Notes: generated from the sequence alone by a model not told the origin. DNA of 44,985 bases from Nocardia tenerifensis NBRC 101015 (GCF_000308715.1 NZ_BAGH01000601.1:1-44985), one strand, 5' to 3'. Shown: positions 18,471 through 26,183, numbered from the stretch's first letter. Numbers and translations: made by a program.

Positions 18471-19380
18471 TCCGGCGATCCCCGTCCCGGACGCGCGGCG
18501 GGTCGGGCCCGACACCGATGTGGCCGGACTGGGGCGCTGGAAGGCGAGCGCGTTCGTCGCGCCCGCGCTGCTGTTGATCGCGGCGTTCCTGGTGTTCCCG
18601 GCGCTGTGGCTGCTGTGGATCGGCCTGACCGACCTCACCGTCTCCGGACGCACCTCGGTGGACGTTTCCGTGGTGGGGCTGGACAACTACACCAAGGCGC
18701 TGCACGATCCGCTGTTCGGCAACAGCGTGTGGATCACCCTGCTGTTCGTGTTCGGCTCGGCCGTGATCGGGCAGAACTGCCTCGGTTTCACGCTGGCCTG
18801 GTCGATGCGCACGGCCGCCCGCTGGGTGCGCGCGGTGGTGGAGAGCCTGGTGCTGCTGGCCTGGATCCTGCCCGCCAGCGTCGTGGCCGTGCTGTGGATC
18901 GCGATGCTCGACCGCGACGAGGGCACCGTCAACCGGCTGCTGGACCGGCCGGGCTATGCCTGGATGATCGAGCAGCCGCTCGCCGTGATCATCGTGTTCA
19001 ATATCTGGCGCGGCACGGCGTTTTCGATGCTGCTCTACGCGGCGGCGCTGTCCACCGTGCCGCCTTCGCAGGTGGAGACCGCGCGGCTGGCCGGTGCGTC
19101 CGGCCCCCAACTGCTGCGCGACGTGCTGCTGCCGCACATGCGCGGGCACATCCTGACCAATACGCTGCTGATCAGCCTGTGGACGTTCAACGATTTCACG
19201 CCGTACCTGCTGACCCGCGGCGAGCCGAACCATCGCAGCGAGACGCTGCCGATCTTCCTGTATCGGCAGGGCATCGATGACGGCGCGCTGGGTTACGGCG
19301 CCGCCGCGTCGGTGCTGATGCTGCTGATCAACCTGGTGCTCGCGCTGTTCTATCTGCGACTGCTGCGGCGGAGGGCGTGA
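18463..19380 (+). CDS. Carbohydrate ABC transporter permease (MalF-like)
   Basis: Membrane permease of 305 aa with about six transmembrane segments. The GTG start at 18463 (MTDPAIPVPDARRVG) lies inside the end of the binding-protein gene (8-bp overlap), indicating coupled translation. FVAPALLLIAAFLVFPALWLL is the first membrane helix. The EAA loop of MalF-type permeases is visible as VETARLAGASGPQLLRDVLLPH, the site where the ATPase docks. It pairs with the following MalG-like protein to form the channel. It is of normal length and intact. Confidence 0.94.
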   Translation: MTDPAIPVPDARRVGPDTDVAGLGRWKASAFVAPALLLIAAFLVFPALWLLWIGLTDLTVSGRTSVDVSVVGLDNYTKALHDPLFGNSVWITLLFVFGSAVIGQNCLGFTLAWSMRTAARWVRAVVESLVLLAWILPASVVAVLWIAMLDRDEGTVNRLLDRPGYAWMIEQPLAVIIVFNIWRGTAFSMLLYAAALSTVPPSQVETARLAGASGPQLLRDVLLPHMRGHILTNTLLISLWTFNDFTPYLLTRGEPNHRSETLPIFLYRQGIDDGALGYGAAASVLMLLINLVLALFYLRLLRRRA

Positions 19381-20204
19381 TGAATCCCAGGCAGGTCGTC
19401 TCCAGGATCGGTTTCTACACCTTCGTCGCGGTGGTCACCGGTTTCTTCGCGCTGCCGATGCTGTGGCTGGCCGCCGCACCGTTCGACGCCAATCCGGGCT
19501 ATGCGCCTCGGGTACCGGAAAAGCCGACCCTGCAACACTTTTCGGATCTGTTCGAGAACGACCTCACCATGGGCTCGCTGTGGAACTCGGTGCTGCTGTC
19601 GGTGTTCTGCATGGTGCTCGTGGTCGCGAGCGCGGCGCTGGCGGCCTACGCACTGTCCCGCGTCCGCATCCCCGGCCGCGACGCGCTGCTGTATGTGCTG
19701 CTCTTGTTGTCGAGCGTGGTCACCGGCACCGCGGCGATGGTGCCGATCTTCCTGATGATCTGGAAGATCGGGCTGCTGGATCGGCAGTTCGGCGTGGTGC
19801 TCGTGCTGTCGGGCGGGTTGCTGCCCGCGGCGATCTTCATCTTGAAGGACTTCATGGACTCCGTACCCCGGTCCTACGAGGAGTCGGCGCGAGTGTTCGG
19901 GGCCGGGCCGTTGCGCATCCTGCGCGACATCGTGGTTCCGGTGGCCCGGCCGGGGCTCGCCACGATCGCGGTGTGGACCGTGGTGAACGTGTGGGGCAGC
20001 TACCTGGTGCCGTTCCTGCTGCTGCGCGACCAGGACAAGCAGCCGGCCGCCGTGGTGGTGCGCACCTTCTACGACGAGGGCGGCGGGGCGCAGCTCGGGC
20101 CGATCTCGGCGTTCTCGCTGCTGTACTCCATCCCGGTCGTGCTGATGTACCTGTTCGTCAACCGGCGCTACGGCTTCCGGCTCCACGGAGGGATCAAGTC
20201 CTAG
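19380..20204 (+). CDS. Carbohydrate ABC transporter permease (MalG-like)
   Basis: Second channel subunit, 274 aa, with six predicted membrane helices and the EAA loop ESARVFGAGPLRILRDIVVPVARPG. Two starts compete: GTG 19377 and ATG 19380. The ATG is preferred because GGAGGG ends four bases before it, and its first base is the last base of the preceding stop (TGATG). The helix SVLLSVFCMVLVVASAALAAYAL and the loop ending in LHGGIKS are typical of the MalG branch. It is followed with no gap by the ATPase gene (TAG then ATG). Together with the two preceding genes it forms a complete importer. Confidence 0.93.
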   Translation: MNPRQVVSRIGFYTFVAVVTGFFALPMLWLAAAPFDANPGYAPRVPEKPTLQHFSDLFENDLTMGSLWNSVLLSVFCMVLVVASAALAAYALSRVRIPGRDALLYVLLLLSSVVTGTAAMVPIFLMIWKIGLLDRQFGVVLVLSGGLLPAAIFILKDFMDSVPRSYEESARVFGAGPLRILRDIVVPVARPGLATIAVWTVVNVWGSYLVPFLLLRDQDKQPAAVVVRTFYDEGGGAQLGPISAFSLLYSIPVVLMYLFVNRRYGFRLHGGIKS

Positions 20205-21233
20205 ATGGCGCAGATCGATCTGGTCGAATTGACCAAGGTCTACCCCGGCGATGTGACCGCGCTGGACGCCCTGAGTTTCACCATCCACGACGGCGAGTTC
20301 TTCGCGCTGCTCGGGCCGTCGGGGTGCGGCAAGACCACGCTGCTGCGCACCATCGCCGGTCTGGAGACTCCGACCGGCGGGCAGATCAGGATCGGCGACC
20401 GGGACGTCACCCGGCTCGCGCCCGGCCGCCGCGACGTGGCGATGGTGTTCCAGGACTACGCGCTGTTCCCGCACATGTCGGTGGTCGACAATATCGCCTA
20501 TCCGCTGAAGGTCCGCGGCGCCGATCGGCGCACCCGCGCCGCGAAGGCGACCGAGACCGGCGAGCAACTCTCGCTGCACGGCTTGATGCAACGCCGCCCG
20601 GCCGAGCTGTCCGGCGGGCAGCAGCAGCGGGTCGCGCTGGCGCGTGCGATGGCCTGTCACCCAAAGGTTTTCCTGTTCGACGAGCCGCTGTCCAACCTGG
20701 ACGCGCGACTGCGGCTGGAGGCCAGGACCTTCCTGAAGAAACTCCAGCACGAACTCGGCGTGACCACGGTGTTCGTCACCCATGATCAGGCCGAGGCGCT
20801 GGCGCTGGCCGACCGGATCGCGGTGATGTCGGACGGGCGGATCCGCCAGCTCGGCACCGCGCGCGAGGTGTTCCGCAGGCCCGCCGACACCTTCGTCGCC
20901 AACTTCATCGGGTCGACGCCGATGAACCTGATCCCCGGCGAGCTGGTCGGTTTGGACGCGTCGGTCATCTGGGGCGCGCGCCCCGAGTACCTCGGCTTCT
21001 CCGCCACGGCCGTGGACGGCGCGCTGCGCGGGACGGTGTCCACGGTGGAACATCTCGGCGCGACCTCGCTCGTCACGGTGGCCGGGGACGGGTTCGATGT
21101 GGGCGTCACCGTGCCCGAGGCGCAGGAGCCCGCGCCCGGCACCGACGCGTGGGTGATCCCGCAACCGGATCGGGTGCTGCTCTACGACGCCGAGTCGGGC
21201 GCGCTGCGTGCCGAACCGTCGCACCAGTTCTAG
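20205..21233 (+). CDS. ABC transporter ATPase (UgpC/MsiK-like)
   Basis: Cytoplasmic ATPase of 342 aa for the sugar importer. Motifs: Walker A GPSGCGKTT, the Q-loop FQDYALFPHM, signature LSGGQQQRVALARAM, Walker B VFLFDEPLSNLD, and the switch His in VFVTHDQAEAL. A C-terminal TOBE/OB region starts near residue 240 (STPMNLIPGELVG, then VIWGARPEYLGF). This is the MalK/UgpC/MsiK organisation, with one ATPase homodimer serving MalF/MalG-type permeases. Actinobacteria often encode one shared MsiK elsewhere, so a dedicated ATPase inside the operon makes the importer self-contained. The start directly abuts the preceding stop. It ends in tandem stops (TAG, TGA) inside a short hairpin. Confidence 0.95.
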   Translation: MAQIDLVELTKVYPGDVTALDALSFTIHDGEFFALLGPSGCGKTTLLRTIAGLETPTGGQIRIGDRDVTRLAPGRRDVAMVFQDYALFPHMSVVDNIAYPLKVRGADRRTRAAKATETGEQLSLHGLMQRRPAELSGGQQQRVALARAMACHPKVFLFDEPLSNLDARLRLEARTFLKKLQHELGVTTVFVTHDQAEALALADRIAVMSDGRIRQLGTAREVFRRPADTFVANFIGSTPMNLIPGELVGLDASVIWGARPEYLGFSATAVDGALRGTVSTVEHLGATSLVTVAGDGFDVGVTVPEAQEPAPGTDAWVIPQPDRVLLYDAESGALRAEPSHQF

Positions 21234-21246
21234 TGACGCGCACTAG
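21230..21246 (+). terminator. Short stem-loop spanning the importer operon's stop codon
   Basis: CTAGTG and CACTAG form a perfect 6-bp inverted repeat around the loop ACGCG. The TAG stop codon lies in the left arm. It sits between two convergent genes, where a terminator is expected, but there is no T-run, and the weak stem makes termination uncertain. Confidence 0.3.
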
Positions 21247-21331
21247 GAATCGCCGCCTCAACACGCATGCGGATGCTAGAGAGAGTGCGGCTGCGGGCCA
21301 ACCGGTCGCGCGCCCGGCTTGCACATGCGCG

Positions 21332-21796
21332 CTACGGATCGGTATCGAGCGCGGTCACGGCGTGTTCATAAGCCCGCAGCGTGTCGATGAACATACGCCG
21401 CTGCGCGGGATCGAGCGGTTCGAGGGCGGTGCGCCAAGCCTCGGCGCCGCGGGCCAGCCAGCGTCGGATCGCGGGCAACTTCTCCTCGGCGATACTGATG
21501 ATCTTGCGACGGCGGTCGCTGTCGTCTTCCCGGCGCGCCAAGACGCCCTGCCTGCTGAGATCGCCGACCATCAGGCTGACCGTGGTCGGCGCGATCTCCA
21601 GTCTGGCCGCCAGTTCGTTCACCGTCATGGGACCGTCGAACAGCAGATAGGCCAGCAGCGAGAGGTGTCGCGGCGCGAGCGCGAACGAGGCCAGCTCTTC
21701 GGGCGGCGGTGTTCGCTTGGCCCGGCCGACCAGGCGAGGCATGAGCAGCAGCATCGCGCGCACCGCGTCGTCGGTGTCGGGTCCCGCCGTGTCCAT
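21332..21796 (-). CDS. MarR-family transcriptional regulator
   Basis: Winged-helix repressor of 154 aa. The core reads ALAPRHLSLLAYLLFDGP, MTVNELAARLEIAPTTVSLMVGDLSRQGVLARREDDSDRRR; the last part contains the recognition helix and the wing with the D-x-R-R signature of MarR proteins. An in-frame upstream start at 21886 would add 30 residues. The ATG at 21796 (MDTAGPDTDD) is chosen because GGGAGGTGG lies eight bases before it and the length then matches the family. MarR proteins sense phenolic or oxidative compounds and usually control neighbouring exporters or oxidoreductases. The convergent importer operon on one side and the Lrp gene on the other give no clear target. Confidence 0.9.
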   Translation of the reverse strand: MDTAGPDTDDAVRAMLLLMPRLVGRAKRTPPPEELASFALAPRHLSLLAYLLFDGPMTVNELAARLEIAPTTVSLMVGDLSRQGVLARREDDSDRRRKIISIAEEKLPAIRRWLARGAEAWRTALEPLDPAQRRMFIDTLRAYEHAVTALDTDP

Positions 21797-21913
21797 CTGC
21801 TCCACCTCCCACTCTTCTTCCACCGCAATCCTTTTGGCTTGCGACGTAGCTATCCGCCATCCTGTCCGGTGCACAGGGTCGTTCACTCACTGTAGTCACG
21901 GCCCCCGGCCGCC

Positions 21914-22414
21914 CTACCGCCTGTGCGGTATCGGCAGCGGACGCCGCGGCACCGGCTCGGAGACGACGATCGAGGTGGTCGTCTGCCCGAACAAGAGAAA
22001 TCCGTCGAGCAGTTCCTCGAGCTCACCGATCGACGGCGCGTGCACCTCGAGCAGGAAGCAGTCCTCACCGGTGATCCGGAAGCACCGCACGACCTGCGGG
22101 GTGTTCCGCGCCGCCGCCACGATCTTGGGGAGTTGGCCGGGCCCCGGGCGGATCCGCACCAGCGCGGCCACCGGCATGCCCAGAGCGGCCGGGTCGACCT
22201 CCATGCGGAAGCCGGTGATCACACCGTCGCGTTCCAGCCGCTGCACCCGCTCGGTGACGGCGGGCGCCGACATCCCGACCCGCCGGGCCAGCTCGGACAT
22301 GGACAGCCGGGGATCGTCGTGCAGCTCGGTGAGCAGCCGGACATTCACCTCGTCCAACGCCCGTTCGCGATCGGTGAAGGTTTCTCGGCCGTTGGGCCTT
22401 GATTTTCCAGGCAA
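21914..22414 (-). CDS. Lrp/AsnC-family transcriptional regulator
   Basis: Feast/famine regulator of 166 aa. The N-terminal helix-turn-helix is DEVNVRLLTELHDDPRLSMSELARRVGMSAPAVTERVQRLERDGVI. The C-terminal RAM/ligand domain contains RIRPGPGQLPKIVAAARNTP and CFRITGEDCFLLEVHAPSIG, where amino acids bind in this family. The gene is divergent from an EamA/RhtA-type exporter (63-bp gap) with a palindrome just before the exporter start. This is the classic layout of a local Lrp-type regulator that switches on an amino-acid exporter when the amino acid accumulates. The specific ligand is unknown. Confidence 0.94.
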   Translation of the reverse strand: MPGKSRPNGRETFTDRERALDEVNVRLLTELHDDPRLSMSELARRVGMSAPAVTERVQRLERDGVITGFRMEVDPAALGMPVAALVRIRPGPGQLPKIVAAARNTPQVVRCFRITGEDCFLLEVHAPSIGELEELLDGFLLFGQTTTSIVVSEPVPRRPLPIPHRR

Positions 22415-22451
22415 CTCGCGCCTTCTCCCTGGATAGTGCCATTCCGGCCTC

Positions 22452-22474
22452 GAGTATTTCCTCGGAAGATACTC
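22452..22474. promoter_or_regulatory. Palindrome between lrp-type gene and exporter, probable Lrp operator
   Basis: GAGTAT at 22452-22457 and ATACTC at 22469-22474 form a perfect inverted repeat with an 11-bp centre that itself contains partial dyad matches. The AT-rich 23-bp palindrome stands out from the GC-rich surroundings. Size and outer arms fit an Lrp/AsnC dimer site. It ends only three bases before the exporter ATG (22478), so binding would block initiation, or the hairpin would cover the ribosome-binding site. Confidence 0.55.
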
Positions 22475-22477
22475 CGC

Positions 22478-23359
22478 ATGACATCACCGTCCGGGATCAG
22501 CGCGCGCCGAACGTCGGCGCGGGTGCCCGCGTCGGCGTACTTCGGCCTCAGCGCGATCTTCCACTACCTCGGGCCTGCCTTCGCCGTGCTGCTGTTCGCC
22601 CGGGTGGACGTGCTCGGCGTGGCGTGGCTGCGCATCGCTTGGGCCGCAGTGTTTTTCGCGGTGTGGCGCAGGCCGTGGCGGTTGCTTCGGCGGTGCACGC
22701 CGCGGCAGCGACGCGTGCTGCTGGCGCTGGGCGTGGTACTCGTGGCCATGAACGCGACCTTCTACCTGGCCATCGCGCGGCTCCCCCTGGCGACCGTGGG
22801 TGCCATCGAATTCCTCGGCCCGATCGTGCTGGCCGCGATCGGTATGCGCAACCGCCGCAACATGCTCGCGCTCGTGCTCGCCGTGGGCGGGGTGGCCGCG
22901 CTGACCGACATCCGGCTCGCCGGCTCGCCGCTCGGCTTCGTCTTCGCGTTCGCGAACTGCGCGCTGTTCATGCTCTACGTCGTGCTCGGCCACCGGATCG
23001 CCAACACCGACGGACCATCCGGGATCGATCAACTCGGCGCGGCGATGCTGATCGCGGCGGTGGTCGCGACGCCGTTCTGCCTCGGCGCGGCCGCCCCGGC
23101 CTGCACCGACCCCATGGCGTTGCTCGCGGGCGCGGGCGTCGGCCTCTGCTCGTCGGTGATCCCCTACGTGACCGACCAGCTCGCCATGGCCCGGTTACGC
23201 AGAAGCACTTTCGCGTTGATGCTGAGCATCCTGCCCGCCGTCGCGACGGTGATCGGGGTCGCGGTGCTCGGACAGATCCCCGGCATCCAGGAGTTGGCCG
23301 GCATCGCGCTCATCGTCGCGGGCGTCTCGATGCACCAGGAACCCCAGAAGGAGAACTGA
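22478..23359 (+). CDS. EamA/RhtA-type DMT-family exporter
   Basis: Membrane transporter of the drug/metabolite superfamily, 293 aa, with about ten hydrophobic helices in two EamA repeats. Recognisable stretches: FHYLGPAFAVLLFARVDVLG, LPLATVGAIEFLGPIVLAAIG, and in the second half SSVIPYVTDQLAMARLRRSTFALMLSILPAVATVIG. These match the RhtA/YdeD branch that exports homoserine, threonine or cysteine-related metabolites. The ATG at 22478 gives a normal N-terminus; a longer frame starts at 22436. Its stop overlaps the next ATG by one base, so it is co-transcribed with the aldo/keto reductase. Control by the divergent Lrp-type regulator is inferred from position and the palindrome. Confidence 0.9.
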   Translation: MTSPSGISARRTSARVPASAYFGLSAIFHYLGPAFAVLLFARVDVLGVAWLRIAWAAVFFAVWRRPWRLLRRCTPRQRRVLLALGVVLVAMNATFYLAIARLPLATVGAIEFLGPIVLAAIGMRNRRNMLALVLAVGGVAALTDIRLAGSPLGFVFAFANCALFMLYVVLGHRIANTDGPSGIDQLGAAMLIAAVVATPFCLGAAAPACTDPMALLAGAGVGLCSSVIPYVTDQLAMARLRRSTFALMLSILPAVATVIGVAVLGQIPGIQELAGIALIVAGVSMHQEPQKEN

Positions 23360-24339
23360 TGGAATACGTTCGGCTCGGCACATCCGGTCTCACGGTGTCG
23401 CGCGGGTGCCTCGGCATGATGAGCTACGGCGACCCCGCGTCGTGGGCGTGGGTGCTCGGCGAGGAGGACGCGGAGCCGATCGTCCGGCGGGCCGTCGAGT
23501 CGGGCGTGACCTTCTTCGACAGCGCGGACATGTACTCCGACGGGGTCAGCGAGGTGATCACCGGCCGGCTGCTCGGCAAGCTGTTCGCGCGCCGCGACGA
23601 CTACGTGCTGGCCACCAAGGTCTACTTTCCGACGGGGCCCGGTCCGAACGATAAAGGCTTGTCCCGCAGGCACATCATGGCCGCCATCGACGCCTCGCTC
23701 GCGCGGCTCGGCGTCGACCACGTCGACCTGTACCAAATCCACCGCTGGGACAACGAGACTCCGATCGAGGAGACCATGCACGCGCTCGATGACGTTGTCG
23801 CGTCCGGAAAAGCGCGGTACATCGGCGCGTCGAGCATGTTCGCCTGGCAGTTCGCCAAGGCGCAGCACGTCGCCGAGGCACACGGCTGGACGAGGTTCGT
23901 CTCGATGCAGAACCACTACAACCTGGTCTACCGCGAGGAAGAACGGGAGATGATCCCGCTCTGCCTCGACCAGGGTGTCGGTCTCGTTCCGTGGAGCCCA
24001 CTGGCCCGCGGACTGCTGACCGGCTCCCGCACCCGCGGCGGCGGCCGGACCACCGTGCGATCCGGCACCGACCACATCGCCGAAAGCATGTATACCGACG
24101 GCGATTTCGACGTGGTCGACGCGGTACGCGCGGTCGCCGCCGCCCGTGACGTCCCGCCCGCCCAGGTCGCCCTCGCCTGGCTGCTCACCCGCTCCGGCGT
24201 CACCGCGCCCATCATCGGAGCGACGAAAACGAAGCACCTCGACGACGCGATCGCCGCAGTACGAATCCGCCTGAGCGAGAGCGAGATAGGCGCGCTGGAG
24301 AAACCGTACCGACCACACCCCGTACTCGGCCACCACTGA
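23359..24339 (+). CDS. Aldo/keto reductase
   Basis: NADPH-dependent TIM-barrel oxidoreductase of 326 aa, close to the YajO/Tas-type subfamily. Landmarks: LGTSGLTVSRGCLGMMSYGD, the catalytic Asp and Tyr in FFDSADMYSDGVSE, the catalytic Lys in VLATKVYFP, the His in DLYQIHRWD, and cofactor contacts PWSPLARGLLTG and IIGATKTKHLDDA. The RBS AGAAGGAG precedes the ATG, whose first base is the last base of the exporter stop. Its TGA is followed without a gap, in the same reading frame, by a truncated SDR gene. The enzyme may reduce an aldehyde or quinone; the substrate is unknown. Confidence 0.94.
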   Translation: MEYVRLGTSGLTVSRGCLGMMSYGDPASWAWVLGEEDAEPIVRRAVESGVTFFDSADMYSDGVSEVITGRLLGKLFARRDDYVLATKVYFPTGPGPNDKGLSRRHIMAAIDASLARLGVDHVDLYQIHRWDNETPIEETMHALDDVVASGKARYIGASSMFAWQFAKAQHVAEAHGWTRFVSMQNHYNLVYREEEREMIPLCLDQGVGLVPWSPLARGLLTGSRTRGGGRTTVRSGTDHIAESMYTDGDFDVVDAVRAVAAARDVPPAQVALAWLLTRSGVTAPIIGATKTKHLDDAIAAVRIRLSESEIGALEKPYRPHPVLGHH

Positions 24340-24618
24340 ACCTCGCTCTATCTGGGCACCAAGGCCGCCGTGGAGCAGTTCGTGCGCGTGCTCTCGCGTG
24401 AGCTCGGCCCGCGCGATATCACCGTCAACGCCCTGTCTCCCGGCTTCACCGACACGGACCTGCTCCCCGAACGCGACCGCGCGGTGGCCGCGGAGATGTC
24501 ACCGTTCGGCCGGGTCGGCCGGCCCGAGGACGTCGCCGACGTCGTCGTCTTCCTCGCGAGCGACGAAGGGCGCTGGGTCACCGGCCAGAACATCGGTGCG
24601 GGCGGCGGAGTTTTCTGA
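24340..24618 (+). pseudogene. C-terminal remnant of a short-chain dehydrogenase/reductase
   Basis: Reading on in frame from the aldo/keto reductase stop gives TSLYLGTKAAVEQFVRVLSREL, then NALSPGFTDTDLLPE and GRVGRPEDVADVVVFLASDE, then GQNIGAGGGVF. This is the last ~90 residues of a classical SDR, including the YxxxK catalytic pair (Y-L-G-T-K) and the C-terminal GG motif. The NAD-binding N-terminal half and the catalytic Ser are absent. There is no start codon or RBS before the conserved part (a GTG at 24370 lies after the catalytic Lys). The break at the stop codon of the upstream gene suggests that a deletion fused the two loci. It is unlikely to make an active enzyme. Confidence 0.85.
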
Positions 24619-24666
24619 GGGCGCCCGAAGCCGCGACGACGATCCGGCGCGTGGCCGTACCGTTGA

Positions 24667-24687
24667 ATCCGTAAGGTCCCTACGGAT
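24667..24687 (+). promoter_or_regulatory. Inverted repeat in the leader of the DUF1918 gene
   Basis: ATCCGTA and TACGGAT are perfect 7-bp arms around the 7-base centre AGGTCCC. The repeat ends three bases before the GAGGAGG ribosome-binding site. It may be an operator, or an RNA hairpin affecting translation of the small downstream gene. Confidence 0.4.
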
Positions 24688-24702
24688 ACGAGGAGGCTTC
24701 AC

Positions 24703-24903
24703 ATGCACGCATCGAAGGGCGACAGGCTGGTGATGCACAGCCGCATCGTCGGCCAGCCGGACCGGGTCGTCGAGGTCGTCGAAGTGCTCGGCGCCGACGG
24801 CACGCCTCCCTATCGGGTTCGGGCGGAGGATGGCCACGAGAGCATCGTGTCGCCCGGCCCGGACACTGTCGTCGACCATCGCAAGGCGTCGGCCGCCGAG
24901 TGA
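24703..24903 (+). CDS. DUF1918 domain protein
   Basis: Small protein of 66 aa made of a single DUF1918 domain, common in actinobacteria and of unknown function. The family pattern is clear: GDRLVMHSRIVGQPDR, then VVEVVEVLGADGTPPYRVR, then EDGHESIVSPGPDTVV. It is SH3-like and beta-rich, without signal peptide or membrane segment. A strong GAGGAGG ribosome-binding site lies six bases before the ATG, preceded by a perfect inverted repeat. Two hairpins follow downstream. It seems to be an independent transcription unit. Confidence 0.9.
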   Translation: MHASKGDRLVMHSRIVGQPDRVVEVVEVLGADGTPPYRVRAEDGHESIVSPGPDTVVDHRKASAAE

Positions 24904-24941
24904 CGTCCTCGAACTGAACCAGCCATCGTTTCGACCAGGAG

Positions 24942-24971
24942 AGCCGCCTCACCGCATGCGATGGGGCGGCT
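24942..24971 (+). terminator. Stem-loop after the DUF1918 gene
   Basis: AGCCGCC at 24942-24948 pairs with GGCGGCT at 24965-24971 across a 16-base loop that itself holds the palindrome CGCATGCG. It lies 39 bases after the stop codon, a reasonable place for a terminator in a high-GC genome, although the T-tract is poor (TTGTCG). Confidence 0.5.
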
Positions 24972-24984
24972 TGTCGCATTGCTG

Positions 24985-25001
24985 CGCGGTGGCTCACCGC
25001 G
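24985..25001. terminator. GC-rich hairpin, second terminator candidate
   Basis: CGCGGTG and CACCGCG form a perfect 7-bp stem with the 3-base loop GCT. It follows the first stem-loop by 13 bases. It could act as a tandem terminator for the DUF1918 transcript, or in the opposite direction for the frameshifted oxidoreductase gene ending at 25144. Confidence 0.45.
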
Positions 25002-25143
25002 ACCATACTTCGTCGCGATCGACTTCTGCCGGTCGCTCCCGGACCGGAGCGTCGATTCCCGCTGTGCGGAGTGCCGGGCAACGGCGACTGCACCACGCAT
25101 CGTCCACCACTGGACTCATCGAAACCGTTGACAGACAGCGTGA

Positions 25144-26110
25144 TCAGTCGTGCGTGAGTGCGATTCTGCCGAATACCTCGCCCGCCTCCATCTTTTGGTG
25201 AGCCTCAGCTGCCTGTGCGAGTGGTAGCACCTCGTGCACAACGGCTTTCACCTCACCTCGGTCGGCGGCGGCGAACAGGTCGGCGAGCGCGGCACGCTGG
25301 TCGGGCGCGGACACGGTGTCGGCGCTGAAGGTCGCGAACGTCATCGACTTCTGGAAGCTCGCGATCATCTCCTTGCCGAAATCCGCAGGGGGCCAGCCAC
25401 CCATCGCACCGACGACTACCATGCGCCCCTTCGGCGCGAGCCTGGCGAAGAACGAGGGCAGGTCCGCCCCGCGACGATGTCGACGATGACGTCGTAGCTC
25501 GCCGGTCGGCGTCCGCCGCTCCCCCGCCCGCGCGGTCGAGCACGTGCGTCGCGCCGAGTTCGCGCAGACGCTCGCCGCGCTCGGCCGACGAGGTCGTCAC
25601 CGCCACCGCCGCGGCGCCACCTCGAGCGGCGAGCTGGACCGTCAACACGCCGATGCCGCCGGCCGCGCCGCGCACCAGCACCCGCTCACCGCGCGCGAAA
25701 TGCACATGGCGCAAAGCGAAATGGGCCACCGTGCCGGAGGTGCCCAGCGTCACCGCGTCGACCGCCGACACGCCGGCGGGAAGCGGGACGAGGGTCTCGG
25801 CGGAGGCGACGACCTGTTCGGCGTAGCCGCCGTCCATACCGGTGAACGCCCACACGCGCCGGCCCACCCAGGAAGCGTCTACACCGTCGCCGACGGCGCT
25901 CACCACACCCGCGACCTCATTGCCGAGCACCCGGCCGGGCTCATATCCGAAGTCGGCCAACGCGCCGCTGCGCAGCAGCGTGTCGACCCCGCCCACCCCC
26001 GCCGCCTCGGTCTCGATCAGCACTTGCCCCGCAGCGGGGCGCGGAGCGGGAAGGTCGACCACCGTGAGGACCTCGGGGCCGCCGAACGCCTTGACCTGCA
26101 CTGCTTTCAC
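25144..26110 (-). pseudogene. Zinc-independent quinone oxidoreductase (MDR family), interrupted by two frameshifts
   Basis: NADPH:quinone reductase-like enzyme of the medium-chain dehydrogenase family, split between frames. The N-terminal frame (GTG 26110, MKAVQVKAFGGPEVLTVVDL) contains the GroES-like domain and the nucleotide motif VRGAAGGIGVLTVQLAA. A second frame encodes YDVIVDIVAG, and a third gives DLPSFFARLAPKGRMVVVGAMGG and the normal C-terminus ending GRIALTHD. Restoring one base in the C-run 25521-25525 and one in the C-run 25467-25470 gives one continuous protein of about 320 aa. Both lesions are in short homopolymers, so either this is a recent pseudogene or the assembly has two base-call errors. 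It is divergent from the TetR gene, with a perfect palindrome between them. Confidence 0.85.
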
Positions 26111-26155
26111 TGGAGTCTCCGTACTCTGCTCGATCGGAACTGACCAGCGGACCGT

Positions 26156-26175
26156 AACGGACGCCCCCGTCCGTT
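26156..26175. promoter_or_regulatory. Perfect 20-bp palindrome, probable TetR operator
   Basis: AACGGACG at 26156-26163 and CGTCCGTT at 26168-26175 are perfect 8-bp arms with a CCCC centre. It lies between the divergent oxidoreductase (start 26110) and TetR (start about 26184) genes, 8 bases before the TetR start. The arms and spacing resemble ACGGAC-type operators of actinobacterial TetR regulators. Autoregulation and repression of the oxidoreductase are the expected roles. Confidence 0.75.
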
Positions 26176-26183
26176 TAGCTAAA

